This document shows positions 11,576 to 22,439 of a DNA stretch of 64,000 bases, piece by piece. The number at the start of each line of letters is the position of its first letter. Position 1 is the first letter of the stretch. The translations under genes and the position numbers were made by a program. The notes below the pieces were generated by a model. The model saw nothing but the letters and a program-made list of their open reading frames with translations, was not told the DNA's origin and did not search any database. Origin of the DNA: Terebella lapidaria (Eukaryota; Annelida; Polychaeta; Terebellida; Terebellidae); NCBI GenBank assembly GCA_949152475.1, contig OX424558.1:31320651-31384650 (forward strand), read 5' to 3'.

Positions 11576-12307
11576 TGATAGTTCAATGCCAACATGAATT
11601 ACTGTACTGCCAACTTATTGATAGCAATTGAGCAATTCACGTCCAGCTTATGTATGACCTATATTTGACATGTGAGCAACGAGTTGTTACCTCTACAGAA
11701 GTATCGATAATGTGTCTAACGATTGATGAACGTATTGAACGTTTTTGTACAGTACAACTAACATACAGGCTGGTGCTTGCGAACGTACAACGTGATAAAT
11801 GAAAAAAAAATAACGTCCTGTGTGTGGCGTCATTGACATTTATTCGTTGATCACACCATACATATATTGGCAAATGCATTATGGTGTCAAACGTAAATTC
11901 ATATTTTGACGACAATTTTATAACAATGTTTCACAAAATTTATGCCATCTGGATGAATATACATGCCTTTGACTTTGAGACATGTTTAACATTTTGCCAA
12001 CCAATCTTGAGGCAAACTTCCATCCTGTTGGTGATGTTAGAATCTTCTGAGCACATTTGTTTTTTTATACGTCTACATGTATTTCCTTCTATAATCTTTG
12101 CATACCGTCTTTAGAAACGGCTCGCCAGCTTTGTGTATTTCAGTGTCATTACCGATAATATTACTTATGATCTTGAAATTCACATACATTGTAGTTTTAT
12201 CAGGCGGGCAAAAATCAACAGACATTAAATTTTGTCACCTAAAAACATTTACCTTTTTCCTGAGTTACACTTTGTAGAAACAATTTAAGCTAACGGTCAA
12301 ATTCATG

Positions 12308-12577
12308 TCACTGGAAATTATCCTTATTGTATTCAGTATCATACCACATGAGCGTCACTGATGACGTGGGTTCGTCATTGATAATTCCATTATTGATAAT
12401 GGAGCCAATCCATGTAGTGAAAGGCAGTGATATATTGTAACCGACATAGACAATGGGCTTTGTTGATGTTATCGTGAACACGTCAATGCCGTATGGTGTG
12501 TTTTCATCATTTTGAGGGAAGTACATTTGCACATTTCCAACTTTTGTTGAAGTCCTACATCTTGCCTGGGTATTCAT
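12308..12577 (-). pseudogene. Fragment of an unrecognised repeated protein family
   Basis: Minus-strand frame of 89 codons. Its C-terminal half (DVFTITSTKPIVYVGYN ... IINDEPTSSVTLMWYD) has a counterpart at about 14,940-15,080, where the frame reads APLSDGIVNGEPTSYMM. The two are about as similar in protein as in DNA, with substitutions spread over codons, so this looks like a former exon. A CAG acceptor-like triplet (CCCAG) precedes it, but I could not place a donor. The pattern beta-strand, ITSTKP, beta-strand suggests an extracellular domain; no family is assigned. Confidence 0.35.
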
Positions 12578-12739
12578 GTCAAATGGGTGTTATATGTTAT
12601 GGCGATTTGGCTCGTAATAAGACCTCTACCAAAAAAAATCTGAATGATCTATACTGGGCTGGCAATGGAACCTGTGTTGTTTCCACCTTAGGGATATTTT
12701 TTTTGGAGTTCTTTTTGAGTATGTTACTGTAACTACACT

Positions 12740-13745
12740 GGAGTTAGCGCATATACAATACGTCAAACATATTCCTGAGTTGATCAAGTATGACAAAATT
12801 CGCCAGTCTTCTTTTGTTTCATGAACATGCAAAACCCCTGCCTTCAGCATTTTGCTCTTCAAACAGCCGTTGTCCCCGCTTATGGAAATTATGCTCGTAT
12901 TACGCCGGAAGTCTCGGCGGGTAACATGAACAGAGTGGCTTGTACCTATTTACCATGTTGATTCATTCCTTCTAGAAACCAGTCCACACTAAAAGTTTAA
13001 CACAGTAGTAAAAATGGCACGTATTAGTTAAAAAATCAATCCTACATGTATTATTTGTTCTACTTGGCGAGGACGTGAGAAACACCGCTGCAGTATATGT
13101 ATTACAGAGGAAATGATAAGATTTTCAACCGAGTATTGTTTTTGTTGGCTTTGCGATATCTCTGTTGATTCAATATTTGGTCTGGAAATAAGTATGACTT
13201 ATCATGTTTCATGTAGGTTTCATCTTTCAACAGCAGTCTAACAGCAGCATGCATGTTAATTTCAAAACTCATAGAGATACCTATTAGATAGGCCTATTAG
13301 TGTACTCCAGTTGTTGATGGCGATGGGAACAGGATAACATCAAAATGTTTTAGCACCACCACAAGAAATCAGATCTACCTCTCAACAATTCACTTAGAGT
13401 GATGAGTGATAATCTTTACACCATATATTACTGGTGAAAGATGTGTTTGGAAAGGTCTATTTTTAGCGATAAAACAGCACTAAATTTTCCCAGATGAAAA
13501 TTCGAATTTTTTGTCAGTGGCATTTCAGATGGTTTAGTATCCCAATTGTAAGTTTAGTCCATGCATACTTCACATAACAATGCGATGGTTTGGGATTAAT
13601 ATCATGAATTTTGATAATAATGAAAAAATATTGTGGAAGTATTTGTTCAATTAAAAGCTACTGCATGATATGTGTTTATTGATAGGAGCCTAACAATATT
13701 GATTCCGTGCATAGCTGCTTTTCTTATATGAATACAAGGTCATGA

Positions 13746-13749
<4 letters not shown>
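12740..13749. other. No gene recognised
   Basis: AT-rich intervening part of the repeated segment without readable frames or motifs. Confidence 0.4.

Positions 13750-13804
<55 letters not shown>
13750..13804. repeat. (TA)n microsatellite
   Basis: About 27 TA dinucleotides in a row. Confidence 0.95.
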
Positions 13805-13807
<3 letters not shown>

Positions 13808-13959
13808 TTTAATAATGCTACCCAAACAAAGATGTAGATAATCTGTTCATTGTTTTATGATTTTTGATGTACACGTTCATTGTTCACATCCTGTTCACCT
13901 CAACACTAAGTTGATGCATCAAGTCCTGCCATTACGTCGCCTTTTGGTGATGGATTATA

Positions 13960-14340
13960 CGCCATTATTGACCGACCTTGAACTGCTTATTGATGCATCT
14001 CACATGGTCGGATCATTTCCAGAACGCTTCCCAAGTCTTGAAAACTGACCCGAGAGAATTACACAGAAGCCTGAGAATTCGACCAATTAGAGTATGACGT
14101 GTTGGCTCATAAAACCGTGATACGTAAAGAGTATGGCGTGTCTCCTAATGAGGACATTACCGCAACATGTAAAAGCTTTAATTGCCCTTCCCCTAACATA
14201 ATAATAAATTATCATTGTTTGTAGGTCGCAAAGGTCACTTTGGATAAATCGTGACATGTTTTTGCTCGCTGACGTCAACCTTTATATTTAGAATAAATGT
14301 GAAAACTACATGACACTGCTGGGAACGACATGTTCCTTGG
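13960..14340 (+). repeat. Conserved block A of the repeated segment, copy 2
   Basis: Best-preserved copy: ATTGATGCATCTCACATGG, GACCAATTAGAGT, GGTCACTTTGGATAAATCGT and GGGAACGACATGTTCC. It matches 10,520-10,870 in order and orientation, and the complement of 425-665. Confidence 0.7.
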
Positions 14341-14929
14341 ACGTGAGTGTATTATTGCTCCCAGCTGTCCTGACCGCATATAGCTGACATACAATCAGCG
14401 ACATCAACTTATATAAGTGATAGTCCATGATGTATATATCAGTGTGTTATTGTTAAGATTAGTGGACCTAAATCGCGTCCCGGCAACCCCAGAATGTCAA
14501 CAAATCTTGGAACATCTGTATGATCAGGAATGTATAGAAATAATTTAGAATTCCATGGTGCACGGAGTTACCAACACAGGTCAATAAAAACAGTTCAGTT
14601 TCATTGAATAATTCTAGTGAGGCACTCGATAAGGAAGATTGGGTATATATTTATTATACACAATTCTGATGTTTGTAGGGTCCATTACCACTATTGCCAC
14701 GAATCTCGCTACCATTAGTATTGTTCAGTGATGGTTCTACTACCTCAGGAATATACTATAATCTTCAGATTCCTGCACTGCTGTTAATTGATGTTATGTC
14801 TGGCAGAAATATCAATATATAATGTATGATATGCAGTGTATATTATTCCATTTTTTGAACCAGAATCGTTTACTTTAACCTAGCTGGAGTACACATTGTA
14901 GAAACAGTTTATGCTAAAAGTGGCATACA

Positions 14930-15090
14930 TGTCACTGAAAAGTACTCATCATACTTTATGAACATCATATATGATGTGGGTTCGCCATTGACGATTCCAT
15001 CCGATAACGGAGCATAATCCGTGCGGTATGTAGTGATAAATTACATATATATGTAGCTCTTCATTGTTCTATGATGTGTTTTCATCATTT
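14930..15090 (-). pseudogene. Counterpart of the 12,308-12,577 protein fragment
   Basis: Minus-strand reading gives APLSDGIVNGEPTSYMM, collinear with SIINNGIINDEPTSSVT in the other copy. The surrounding DNA (GATGTGTTTTCATCATTT at 15,071 and TTGTTTCCACCATTGGGAT at 15,157) also matches 12,496 and 12,675. Frames are interrupted, so it is a relic. Confidence 0.35.
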
Positions 15091-15807
15091 GGTGAGGAGT
15101 GTGGGCGCAGTCCAACTGGTTTGAAGAACGAAACTGAGTTCGTTATCGAACATGGGTTGTTTCCACCATTGGGATTTTTGTTTTTCCCTATGCTTCTGTA
15201 ATTAGACTGGGGTAGTTAATCAATAATGATACAAATCATTTGATATTCGTTGAAATGATTTCCCAGTGGCGGGCACGGAGCTCCTTACAAAAAGATTTCA
15301 ATTACTTTGAAGTTGTCTCATTTACATATTGTCCACCTCCGATTTACACCAGTTTTGTTTCGGTTCGTTTATCCACTATTAATCTGAATTGTATTCGATT
15401 TTTGATTTGTCATCATCGATATAGTAGTGACAACATGTCGATACAAACACGATGCTCAATGTCTATAAAAAACATTGTGTTATCATGTATCCGTCATACA
15501 TTCTCGCGTTGTATCATATGCAGTTACACATATACATATTATGATTGTATTTAATTCTAGCTATTGGATGGAATTATGTTCTGTTCTGTCATCGTGATAA
15601 TTAGGTGTCGTCGAACAGCCTCTGAATCGATAATTACGTGAACAGTGAAAATATAAAAATCTTTCGTGGCCATAGTAATTTCCGTATCGTAAATACAAGT
15701 ACATATACTTTATTCAAGTGTCATTGCTGAAGCACTCATCACTCATGAACTTGATATCTCACCATCAAGGTCTACAAACATAACCCATGCAGCTGCCCCA
15801 GCATCAT

Positions 15808-16044
15808 TCATTCCGGCAGCCAGGACAAACCTCTCGTTCTAATAGAGTATATGGGCAAGTGGAGTGGCTTGGGGCTGAAATTTGGTCTGAGCTTCGGGTC
15901 AAGCTTCCAATCCATCAACTGGTTTTGTGAGCTGGAGGCTGGAATCGCTGATATCACAGTTCTCCCCATGTGTGTGCTTATAACTTGATCAAGTTTGATG
16001 TTCAGGTCATCTGATGTGTGGAGGAAGGGCTGCTTCGAGGACAA
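15808..16044 (-). pseudogene. Fragment of the same repeated protein family
   Basis: Minus-strand frame of 78 codons (HTSDDLNIKLDQVISTHMG ... LPIYSIRTRGLSWLPE). The DNA matches 22,450-22,690, where phrases such as CTTATAACTTGATCAAGTT and the CATCATTCA..GCAGCCAG run are kept but the frame is interrupted. Probably a former exon of the gene whose other pieces lie at 16,564-16,875 and 14,930-15,090. Function unknown. Confidence 0.35.
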
Positions 16045-16563
16045 GTGAAGATTGTAATAATTATAAAGAATATCAATACACTTGTTTTTCTAGCATTGTG
16101 TCAGGATGCTAGATGCAGTAAAGACATGTACCGCTGTGATCGGGGCCAAAGCGGGCCCATGGAGAGGCAGTCTGAGAGGGACGGTGTCCAGATACACAGG
16201 GTTTATCTATCTAGAAGCGTATATAGTGTAGGGAAAGGATAGTTTAGTGATAGCCAACAGAGGCATTTTGGGCTGTCCTATACCTTTAAATCTACTGTTC
16301 CATTCAGTTGTTCTATCATGATGAAAATAGACTATAGCTTTTATTTTACTTGAAAAACATCAATGATAAATGGCCCACTCTGCAAACGAGCAGACTTTTT
16401 AACTGAATGAAAGTGCAAAATAGACACTCGAGTTTTCGCGCTGCGTTAATTAACGATCAGATTCCTCGTTTGCTGATTCAGTCCCAGCATTGTAAAAGCA
16501 ATTTCAAATTCATAAATCAGCCGCTGAGTTGACGTCAATGAGCAAAATAATTCGTGATAACGC

Positions 16564-16875
16564 TTATCTTGGAGAGTTATCAACAGCTCCCCAAATGGCC
16601 AATCTGTTTTCTCCTGATTTTACCAAGGCGACTTTTGTCAAGGGAGTTATGATTGATACATTACCATGTGTATCGAGGCCAGTTACGACAAAATCCAATG
16701 GCTGTTGCTTATATTTTGATGAATTTTGCAACATAAAGGGGCGTGAGTCGACAGTGACGGCTAGGGAGAGAGAGATAGACGTGGAATCAATACCCAGTAT
16801 CAAGTATTCCGAGCAAACAAAACAGGGTCCGTTATCCAATCTCATAGTCCGGGGACAGAAAGTCATATCAGGCAT
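16564..16875 (-). pseudogene. Best-preserved exon of the repeated protein family
   Basis: 103-codon minus-strand frame with a protein-like composition (CFVCSEYLILGIDST..., LQNSSKYKQQPLDFVVTGLD, TKVALVKSGENRLAIWGAV). The copy at 23,430-23,510 reads KYTQQPLEFVATGSD, with conservative changes (D/E, V/A) against KYKQQPLDFVVTGLD, and the copy at 925-985 reads DNGLGFVRSEYLVLGY. Conservative substitution across copies argues for a protein once under selection. The 5' part (16,775 onward) lies inside the 233-bp duplication that flanks the Naiad element, so the insertion hit this exon. No known family recognised. Confidence 0.4.
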
Positions 16876-17007
16876 ACGAAGTGAGAGAAAACAAAAATGA
16901 CAGGGAAACTCATGAACCCCCGTAAATGGCCATCAGGAGGTGAAATCAGGTGTTCCGGAAAGAGTGAGCATTTCCTGCCCCACTAGTGGCACCCGTCATG
17001 AATTCCC
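16775..17007. repeat. 233-bp direct duplication, left copy
   Basis: Identical by eye to 20,118-20,350; both begin ATAGACGTGGAATCAATACC and end ACCCGTCATGAATTCCC. The sequence is host DNA, not element DNA, because a diverged copy of its first part exists at 905-985 with no element nearby. Host-segment similarity continues leftward from this copy and rightward from the other one. Confidence 0.85.
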
Positions 17008-17012
17008 CAAAA

Positions 17013-19307
17013 TTAACATGAAAATAGATCTAGTTGCATGGCAGACATGGATTTGCTGTATTTATCAACCAGATCATGATGACGTCCATAGAATTTCTTA
17101 AACGCAGCGATAAGTCTTGGTAAAACATATCCTTGTCGTAGCAGTTTAGAGACTAGCTGGGCACTTCGATAAACAAAGTCCTCATATTTGCAACTAGCTC
17201 TGGAATAGCGTATAAGTTGAGAAACAAACACACCATATGCCGGTGACATAGGAATGTTGCTGCTTAGAAAAGGGAAATTGACTATGGAAAAATTGAAATC
17301 ATCACGTTTGTCATATAATCTAGTTGACAGGTTAGAATCATTATCAATCTCCAACCTCAGGTCTAGATAGTTGGAAAAATTAGCGGATTCTGTAGTATCC
17401 TTAATTTCAAGTTCCTTAGGATATATGATATCCAAATAATCACCAAACTTGGGATTATTTAGCGACAATACATCATCTATGTATCGGAAAGTGAAATTAA
17501 AATTACATGTTAGTTTCTTAGAACCTCCTCTTTGTAAATGTTGGATAAAATCTGATTCATATGAGTATAAAAACAGGTCTGCCAATAATGGTGCACAGTT
17601 TGTACCCATGGGAATACCAATAGTTTGTTGAAATATTCGACCACCAAATTCCACAAAAATATTATCAATCAGAAAATTAACCATATTTACCACATCTATT
17701 TCAGTATATTTGTATGGGGCATCAGAGTCGCCTTTAACAAAATAAGCGGTATTATATTTAACTACAATATAGTGGTACCGACGTTGTCCCTTTTTAGAGA
17801 AAAATGAATTATTGATTTGTTTTTTAAGCTGAGATTTCAGTTCAGAATGAGGTATAGTTGTGTACAAAGTGGAGAAATCAAATGTTTTGATAGACGTTAC
17901 TTTTGAAAGTGTGTGCGCATGTAGATATTCCAATAAAGATTTGGAATTTTCTAATATCCACATTTGGTTTATACCACTTCTAGAATAGATGGTTTCAGAG
18001 TACTTTTGGAGACCCTGTTTAATTTTAGACAATATAGTAGTTAATATTTTAGAAAGGGCTTTGGTAGAACATGATGCTGAACCTGAAATATATCTTTGTT
18101 TGTGTGGATTTTTGTGCAACTTTGGGATCCAATATAAGTTCGGTAGATTAGAATCTTTACATGAGGTAGTAATACCAAACGAATGCAATACAGACAAATG
18201 ATTTGATAAGATATCCTGTTTGGGCACGGTAATGGCTTGGTATGTACTATTGGGATTAGTATTGTTGGCAATACCCAGTTCGTCAAACAGGCACTGTATA
18301 TAGTATGCTTTACAAACAAAAACAACATTATTAGAAGCTTTATCTGCAGGGACAATGACGAACCTTTCTTGAAGTTTCAACAAACTATTAGTAACCACGG
18401 GATCATTGAAGACAGAGCTATATTTAGTACTAACTGACTTTGACAAAACATTGATGCGTTTGTTTACCAATGACCTAATCTGTTTGACCCATTCTGACAG
18501 AGAATCAGTTTCTGCCTTTTCTCGCTTTGTCCATTTTCTGGCATGCTCCTCAACTGCATCCATGATTAACTTAAAATTGTATCTCCATGAAAACGACGTG
18601 GGCTCTCTATATTTGGGACCTTTGGACAAAATGTCTTTCAATGATTCATTCTCCACTATATTGAGGTCGCCTGAAATAACATGCCCAACTGGATCGTGTA
18701 TGAACGGAGAGTTAATGCAAGTGCAGGAGGGTGGGTTATGTAAGAGATCATCAATATCCAAATCATTCAATGTTTGTTTGTAGTTGAAAATCTTGGAAGC
18801 AACAGATTTGGTATATGAGTAGGATACAGATGGAGCAGCCGTGTCAGTGAAGTATGATGGTACCTGGGACTGAACAGACTTATGATGTAATATATTACCG
18901 ATGTTAATTGCATCAATACCTTTATTGGCAAATTTTATCTTCAGAAAAGACCGTTTGGGTGGTATATATTCGGAATTCTGTGTTGGCTTATCAAGCCGAT
19001 GATAAACAATATCCATGATAATGGAATACAGACGAAATTCATAGCTATTGGTATTTCTGATATAGTGGGTAGGACATTGGTCCTCTAGTTCTTTAAGTTT
19101 AACATGAGGTATGGCAAATAATTTAGTGCGAACATAGTGCAGTCCAAGTGGTTGTTTCAATATTTCGAGTAGACCATCAAAGGAAATATTATGAATAGAT
19201 GGTCGATTATAATGTCGTTGTCCATGGCTTCGTTTCCTACGTTTAAATGATGTAAATAAATTCATTACATTGACTGAACTGCATCCTGGGCTTGTCAGGT
19301 TTCCCAC
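17013..19307 (-). CDS. Naiad reverse transcriptase domain
   Basis: Copies the element's RNA into DNA at a nicked target. 764 codons, counted from a GTG that is only the edge of the open frame, since the protein reads in from upstream. Linker motif C195-T-C197 is followed by HVISGDLNIV, both typical of Penelope-like RTs. RT motifs: FDFSTLYTTIP (motif A, Asp477), GIPMGTNCAPLLADLFLY (motif B), YIDD at 609-612 (motif C), NYLDLRLEI (motif D/E). The C-terminal FKKFYGRHHDLV thumb-end motif is also found in a fragment at 63,680-63,750. The basic segment KRRKRSHGQRHYNR near residue 22 may bind nucleic acid. The whole stretch is open, which suggests a young insertion. Family assignment is near certain. 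Confidence 0.93.
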   Translation of the reverse strand: MGNLTSPGCSSVNVMNLFTSFKRRKRSHGQRHYNRPSIHNISFDGLLEILKQPLGLHYVRTKLFAIPHVKLKELEDQCPTHYIRNTNSYEFRLYSIIMDIVYHRLDKPTQNSEYIPPKRSFLKIKFANKGIDAINIGNILHHKSVQSQVPSYFTDTAAPSVSYSYTKSVASKIFNYKQTLNDLDIDDLLHNPPSCTCINSPFIHDPVGHVISGDLNIVENESLKDILSKGPKYREPTSFSWRYNFKLIMDAVEEHARKWTKREKAETDSLSEWVKQIRSLVNKRINVLSKSVSTKYSSVFNDPVVTNSLLKLQERFVIVPADKASNNVVFVCKAYYIQCLFDELGIANNTNPNSTYQAITVPKQDILSNHLSVLHSFGITTSCKDSNLPNLYWIPKLHKNPHKQRYISGSASCSTKALSKILTTILSKIKQGLQKYSETIYSRSGINQMWILENSKSLLEYLHAHTLSKVTSIKTFDFSTLYTTIPHSELKSQLKKQINNSFFSKKGQRRYHYIVVKYNTAYFVKGDSDAPYKYTEIDVVNMVNFLIDNIFVEFGGRIFQQTIGIPMGTNCAPLLADLFLYSYESDFIQHLQRGGSKKLTCNFNFTFRYIDDVLSLNNPKFGDYLDIIYPKELEIKDTTESANFSNYLDLRLEIDNDSNLSTRLYDKRDDFNFSIVNFPFLSSNIPMSPAYGVFVSQLIRYSRASCKYEDFVYRSAQLVSKLLRQGYVLPRLIAAFKKFYGRHHDLVDKYSKSMSAMQLDLFSC

Positions 19308-19439
19308 TGAACTGATATTATCGTTACAGCCATAAGGTGTAGCTGTGCCTAGTTCACGTATCCAATGTTCTTCTCGTTTCCTGCGGGTGGGTGTACCTAA
19401 TGAGGGACTATTAGTATGGTGGTATATTTTTTCTATGAC

Positions 19440-19943
19440 TCAAACTTTCATTGACAAAATAGAATGGTCATCCTGATTAAAATGTTGATAAAGTAGATGA
19501 TTAGAATTATTATTGATGTTGGAACGATGACCATTAACTCTCTTGTTAAGCTGTCCTTTGGTTTCTCCAATATATACGAGACCACATATAGTGCATTCAA
19601 GTCCATATACGATATTGCTGGTCTTGCAATTGATGTTTTCATAACTTTTACTAGTATATGTACGTTTGGTAAGTGAACTTGTGAACTGTGAATCTATAAT
19701 TAATATATCACAAGTTTTGCAGTTTTTTGCTCTACATTTATTAATACTATATTGACAATCATCACCCTCTGCTTTCATTATATCTGGAAGTTTGATTTTG
19801 CAATCTCTAATATTAATAAAATTACACGAGTTGTTGTACCATAGGGAACGATCAGAAGAGACTACGTATGATGTTTTCATAATATCTGATATGATGAGTC
19901 TAGGGGCACCTTCTGAGGAAGCTGTGACCGTGCCCTTGGACAC
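19440..19943 (-). CDS. Naiad GIY-YIG endonuclease domain
   Basis: Nicks target DNA. Cysteines in CQYSINKCRAKNCKTC (upstream zinc-knuckle-like cluster) precede the GIY-YIG core: NIVYGLECTICGLVYIGET with Y124-I-G126 (counted from the GTG at 19,943), then the catalytic arginine region LNKRVNGHRSNI and a downstream HLLYQHF. The frame ends at TGA 19,442-19,440 after SMKV, but the same frame continues directly: VIEKIYHHTNSP...RRKREEHWIRELGTATPYGCND, which is the usual end of this nuclease, and on into the RT. The TGA is therefore either a nonsense change (CGA to TGA at a CpG would do it) or a recoded codon; Naiads of some clams and spiders are reported to use selenocysteine. The true start is upstream and not preserved. 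Confidence 0.9.
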   Translation of the reverse strand: MSKGTVTASSEGAPRLIISDIMKTSYVVSSDRSLWYNNSCNFINIRDCKIKLPDIMKAEGDDCQYSINKCRAKNCKTCDILIIDSQFTSSLTKRTYTSKSYENINCKTSNIVYGLECTICGLVYIGETKGQLNKRVNGHRSNINNNSNHLLYQHFNQDDHSILSMKV

Positions 19944-20117
19944 AGCTTTTTGACACCTTTTTATACTGGGCGCCGTGTCAACCAGTTTGTTTGTCTTTGT
20001 ACTGCATAGTCATTTCAAATACTAGGTTAAACCTAACTATACTAGGTTTACTGAGCTGATGGTGCCAGCGGGGACAAATAATTATCCACCAGCAAAGACA
20101 CCGACTCAGTTATAGTA

Positions 20118-20350
20118 ATAGACGTGGAATCAATACCCAGTATCAAGTATTCCGAGCAAACAAAACAGGGTCCGTTATCCAATCTCATAGTCCGGGGACA
20201 GAAAGTCATATCAGGCATACGAAGTGAGAGAAAACAAAAATGACAGGGAAACTCATGAACCCCCGTAAATGGCCATCAGGAGGTGAAATCAGGTGTTCCG
20301 GAAAGAGTGAGCATTTCCTGCCCCACTAGTGGCACCCGTCATGAATTCCC
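20118..20350. repeat. 233-bp direct duplication, right copy
   Basis: Partner of 16,775-17,007. Downstream of it (20,385-20,450) the host repeat resumes, matching 23,520-23,590 (GGAATTAYGCCTT, AGTTGTGCTGCATACT). Confidence 0.85.
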
Positions 20351-20564
20351 ATATGTAAATGCCCATATGTAAATTAGGTGTAGGTGTGGAATTATGCCTT
20401 GATTCACATGTGTCAGGTTATCTTGTCAGTAGTTGTGCTGCATACTAATGTGTCAATTTCGCAGGGTAGGTGCAATGATGTCGCTGTTTTCGCTAATTGG
20501 GAAGCTACAACCATACAATATCCACAAATTATCGTTCGGAACTTTGCTGGTAACACGGAAGCCC

Positions 20565-20985
20565 ATGTGTGATTTTTGCAGAACGAACGTACACGTATAA
20601 ATTCAAGGCAACTATGTTCACATGTGGAAGTATTTAACGCTTTGACGTTCGCACCTAGAAACGTCTATCTGTCTACCACGTTCAGAGGTGTACCACGTTC
20701 TCACGTGTATAGATGTTAGGCTTCCACGTTCACACGTAGCAAGATTCAAAGCTACGACATCCACACATGAAAACATTCGAGGCTATCACACCTAAAGTTT
20801 TCAATGTACAAACTTGGTAGTCCTAAAAGCTTCCACGTGTGAACGTGGTAGCTTTGAATATTTCTACGTCCGAATCTTTTCACATGTGGTAGAGTTGAAC
20901 TGTCAATGTTCCAACATGATAGCTCCTAAAGTTTCCATGTACGAACGTGAAGGCATTAAATGCTTCCACATGTGAACAAGTAGGT
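20565..20985. repeat. ~30-bp degenerate minisatellite (CACRTGTGAACGTGG type)
   Basis: About a dozen diverged units with TTCCACGT, CACATGTG and ACGTTCACACGT, present in both orientations, so the array can fold back. No coding potential. Confidence 0.55.
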
Positions 20986-21319
20986 GTTATGTGTGTGGCA
21001 TTGTGTATATATCCTAGGACGGATAAAAGGATTCAGAATGAGAGACTGTGTGAAGTCATCGCTTCTTTGAGATCATCCCTTCCGTCCTCCAAGTTATCTA
21101 ATCAGCAATGGGAATGTTTCGGGAACGTTCGTGGGTAATGGTCCATAATGTTCCACAAGTTGCTTGCACCTGAGCAAATTCCCGGAAGGTCTTCAGAAAG
21201 GAGATATATGAGGGAGAAAAATGCATAAATTAAATGGATCACCGAAGAAGAAACTGTTTTCCACATAACCGTAAGAACAAATTGGGACAACTCATATTTT
21301 CAAGAAAAAAAGGCTCAGC

Positions 21320-21490
21320 CGTTATGTCCTGAGCAAACACTCCATTATTGAGTGACCTTGGACTGATAATTTATGTATCCAGTATATTTTGTCAGAGAGC
21401 TACTCCGAACTTAGTAGTAAAACTGACCAGTTAGCATGCATCATCTCGGACGCCAGCAAAACATGATATGTTGCTTGAGTTTCATGGTGA
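21320..21490 (+). repeat. Conserved block A of the repeated segment, copy 3 (eroded)
   Basis: GAGTGACCTTGGACTGATAAT, TGACCAGTTAGCATGCATC and neighbouring phrases match block A at 13,960 and 24,720. More diverged than copies 1 and 2. Confidence 0.5.
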
Positions 21491-21622
21491 GAACGGATAA
21501 CAGGCACGTGTGTTGTCGTTAGTTTGTGTTTCATTGGAGATAAGTTGCGACAGACTTTGACGTTCACCGATGATTTATGGACGTGATACTCAAATGAATA
21601 ATGAATGAAATATGTAAGAATG

Positions 21623-21624
<2 letters not shown>

Positions 21625-21668
<44 letters not shown>
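21625..21668. repeat. (TA)n microsatellite
   Basis: About 22 TA repeats. Confidence 0.95.
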
Positions 21669-21671
<3 letters not shown>

Positions 21672-22400
21672 AAAAAACATATATGTAAATTCTAGTATTT
21701 GGACATTGTCACACTGTAATTGATTGTATTGTACTTATAAATTAAAGCTGCTGCCTTCGAATGTATGCACTAATTTTTTCAAAACCAATTTTTTGTTAAA
21801 CACATCTAATGCAATATAAGAAAAGGTGTGCTAAATGATTTTGATGATTACAGTCCGTCCGAGTTGTCTTTTCACCCGTTTTAGTGCCAATTTTGTACCG
21901 GTTTTGTAAATAAACAAACAAAGTGTATCCATCAAACCCGAATGTGAACAAATGCCCAAATCGCGCTTAAAAGTCCACATCAAGTACATTTTCTAATTCG
22001 TATGCGCATTAAATAGTGTAGTTATGAGAAAATAATCAGTGACATACCATGATGTGCGTGGAATTGTCGCACTTTTATGCTTTGTTTACACCTGCGTGTG
22101 ATGGATACAGTTCCTGTATTTACACGAGAACCGCCTGTTCAAATGAGCAAAATTTTCCTGAGGACTGGCTATTTTCATTACATTTGATGTGAGTATGTTT
22201 CATTCAGTTAGTTTAGCATGTTTAATATGAAATATAGTTTTCAAAAAATATTGACCCGGGTTCGAAGGCAGCTGCTTTAATTAGGTGTAGCCAACCAGCT
22301 TTGACAGTCACATAAACAGTGCACATACATCTACAAGAGTCTTGTATCACCATGACCGTAGTAAATTTTTAATACAGATAAAATGAATAATCCACTTCAT
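21669..22400. other. Non-coding, no feature recognised
   Basis: AT-rich sequence. The phrase 'attaaagctgctgccttcgaa' near 21,742 has its near-complement 'ttcgaaggcagctgctttaatt' at 22,261, so these two points may be the ends of a ~540-bp inverted-repeat element (21,742-22,282). Confidence 0.4.
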
Positions 22401-22439
22401 ACAAATATTTTCGATGTCACATCAAGGTAATATCTCACA

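Larger units (their letters stand above)
17008..20117 (-). mobile_element. Naiad-type Penelope-like retroelement (N-terminal GIY-YIG)
   Basis: On the minus strand, a GIY-YIG endonuclease (19,943-19,443) comes before the reverse transcriptase (19,307-17,013). Canonical Penelope elements have the endonuclease after the RT; this permuted order plus the CxC motif in the linker is the published signature of Naiad elements (Craig et al. 2021). Both parts are in one frame, separated by a single TGA. The 3' end is reached 5 bases after the RT stop. The in-frame reading extends upstream of 19,943 to about 20,015 without an ATG, so the copy is probably 5'-truncated. A TATAAAAAGG lies at about 19,965 on the element strand but is within that frame. 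The flanks are 233-bp direct repeats. Confidence 0.88.

Noticed and set aside
18406-18783. Plus-strand frames across the Naiad RT
   Set aside because: Shadows of the 764-codon minus-strand frame.
16775-20350. Reading the 233-bp flanks as LTRs or pseudo-LTRs
   Set aside because: The sequence exists elsewhere as host repeat without the element, and host similarity continues outward from each copy.
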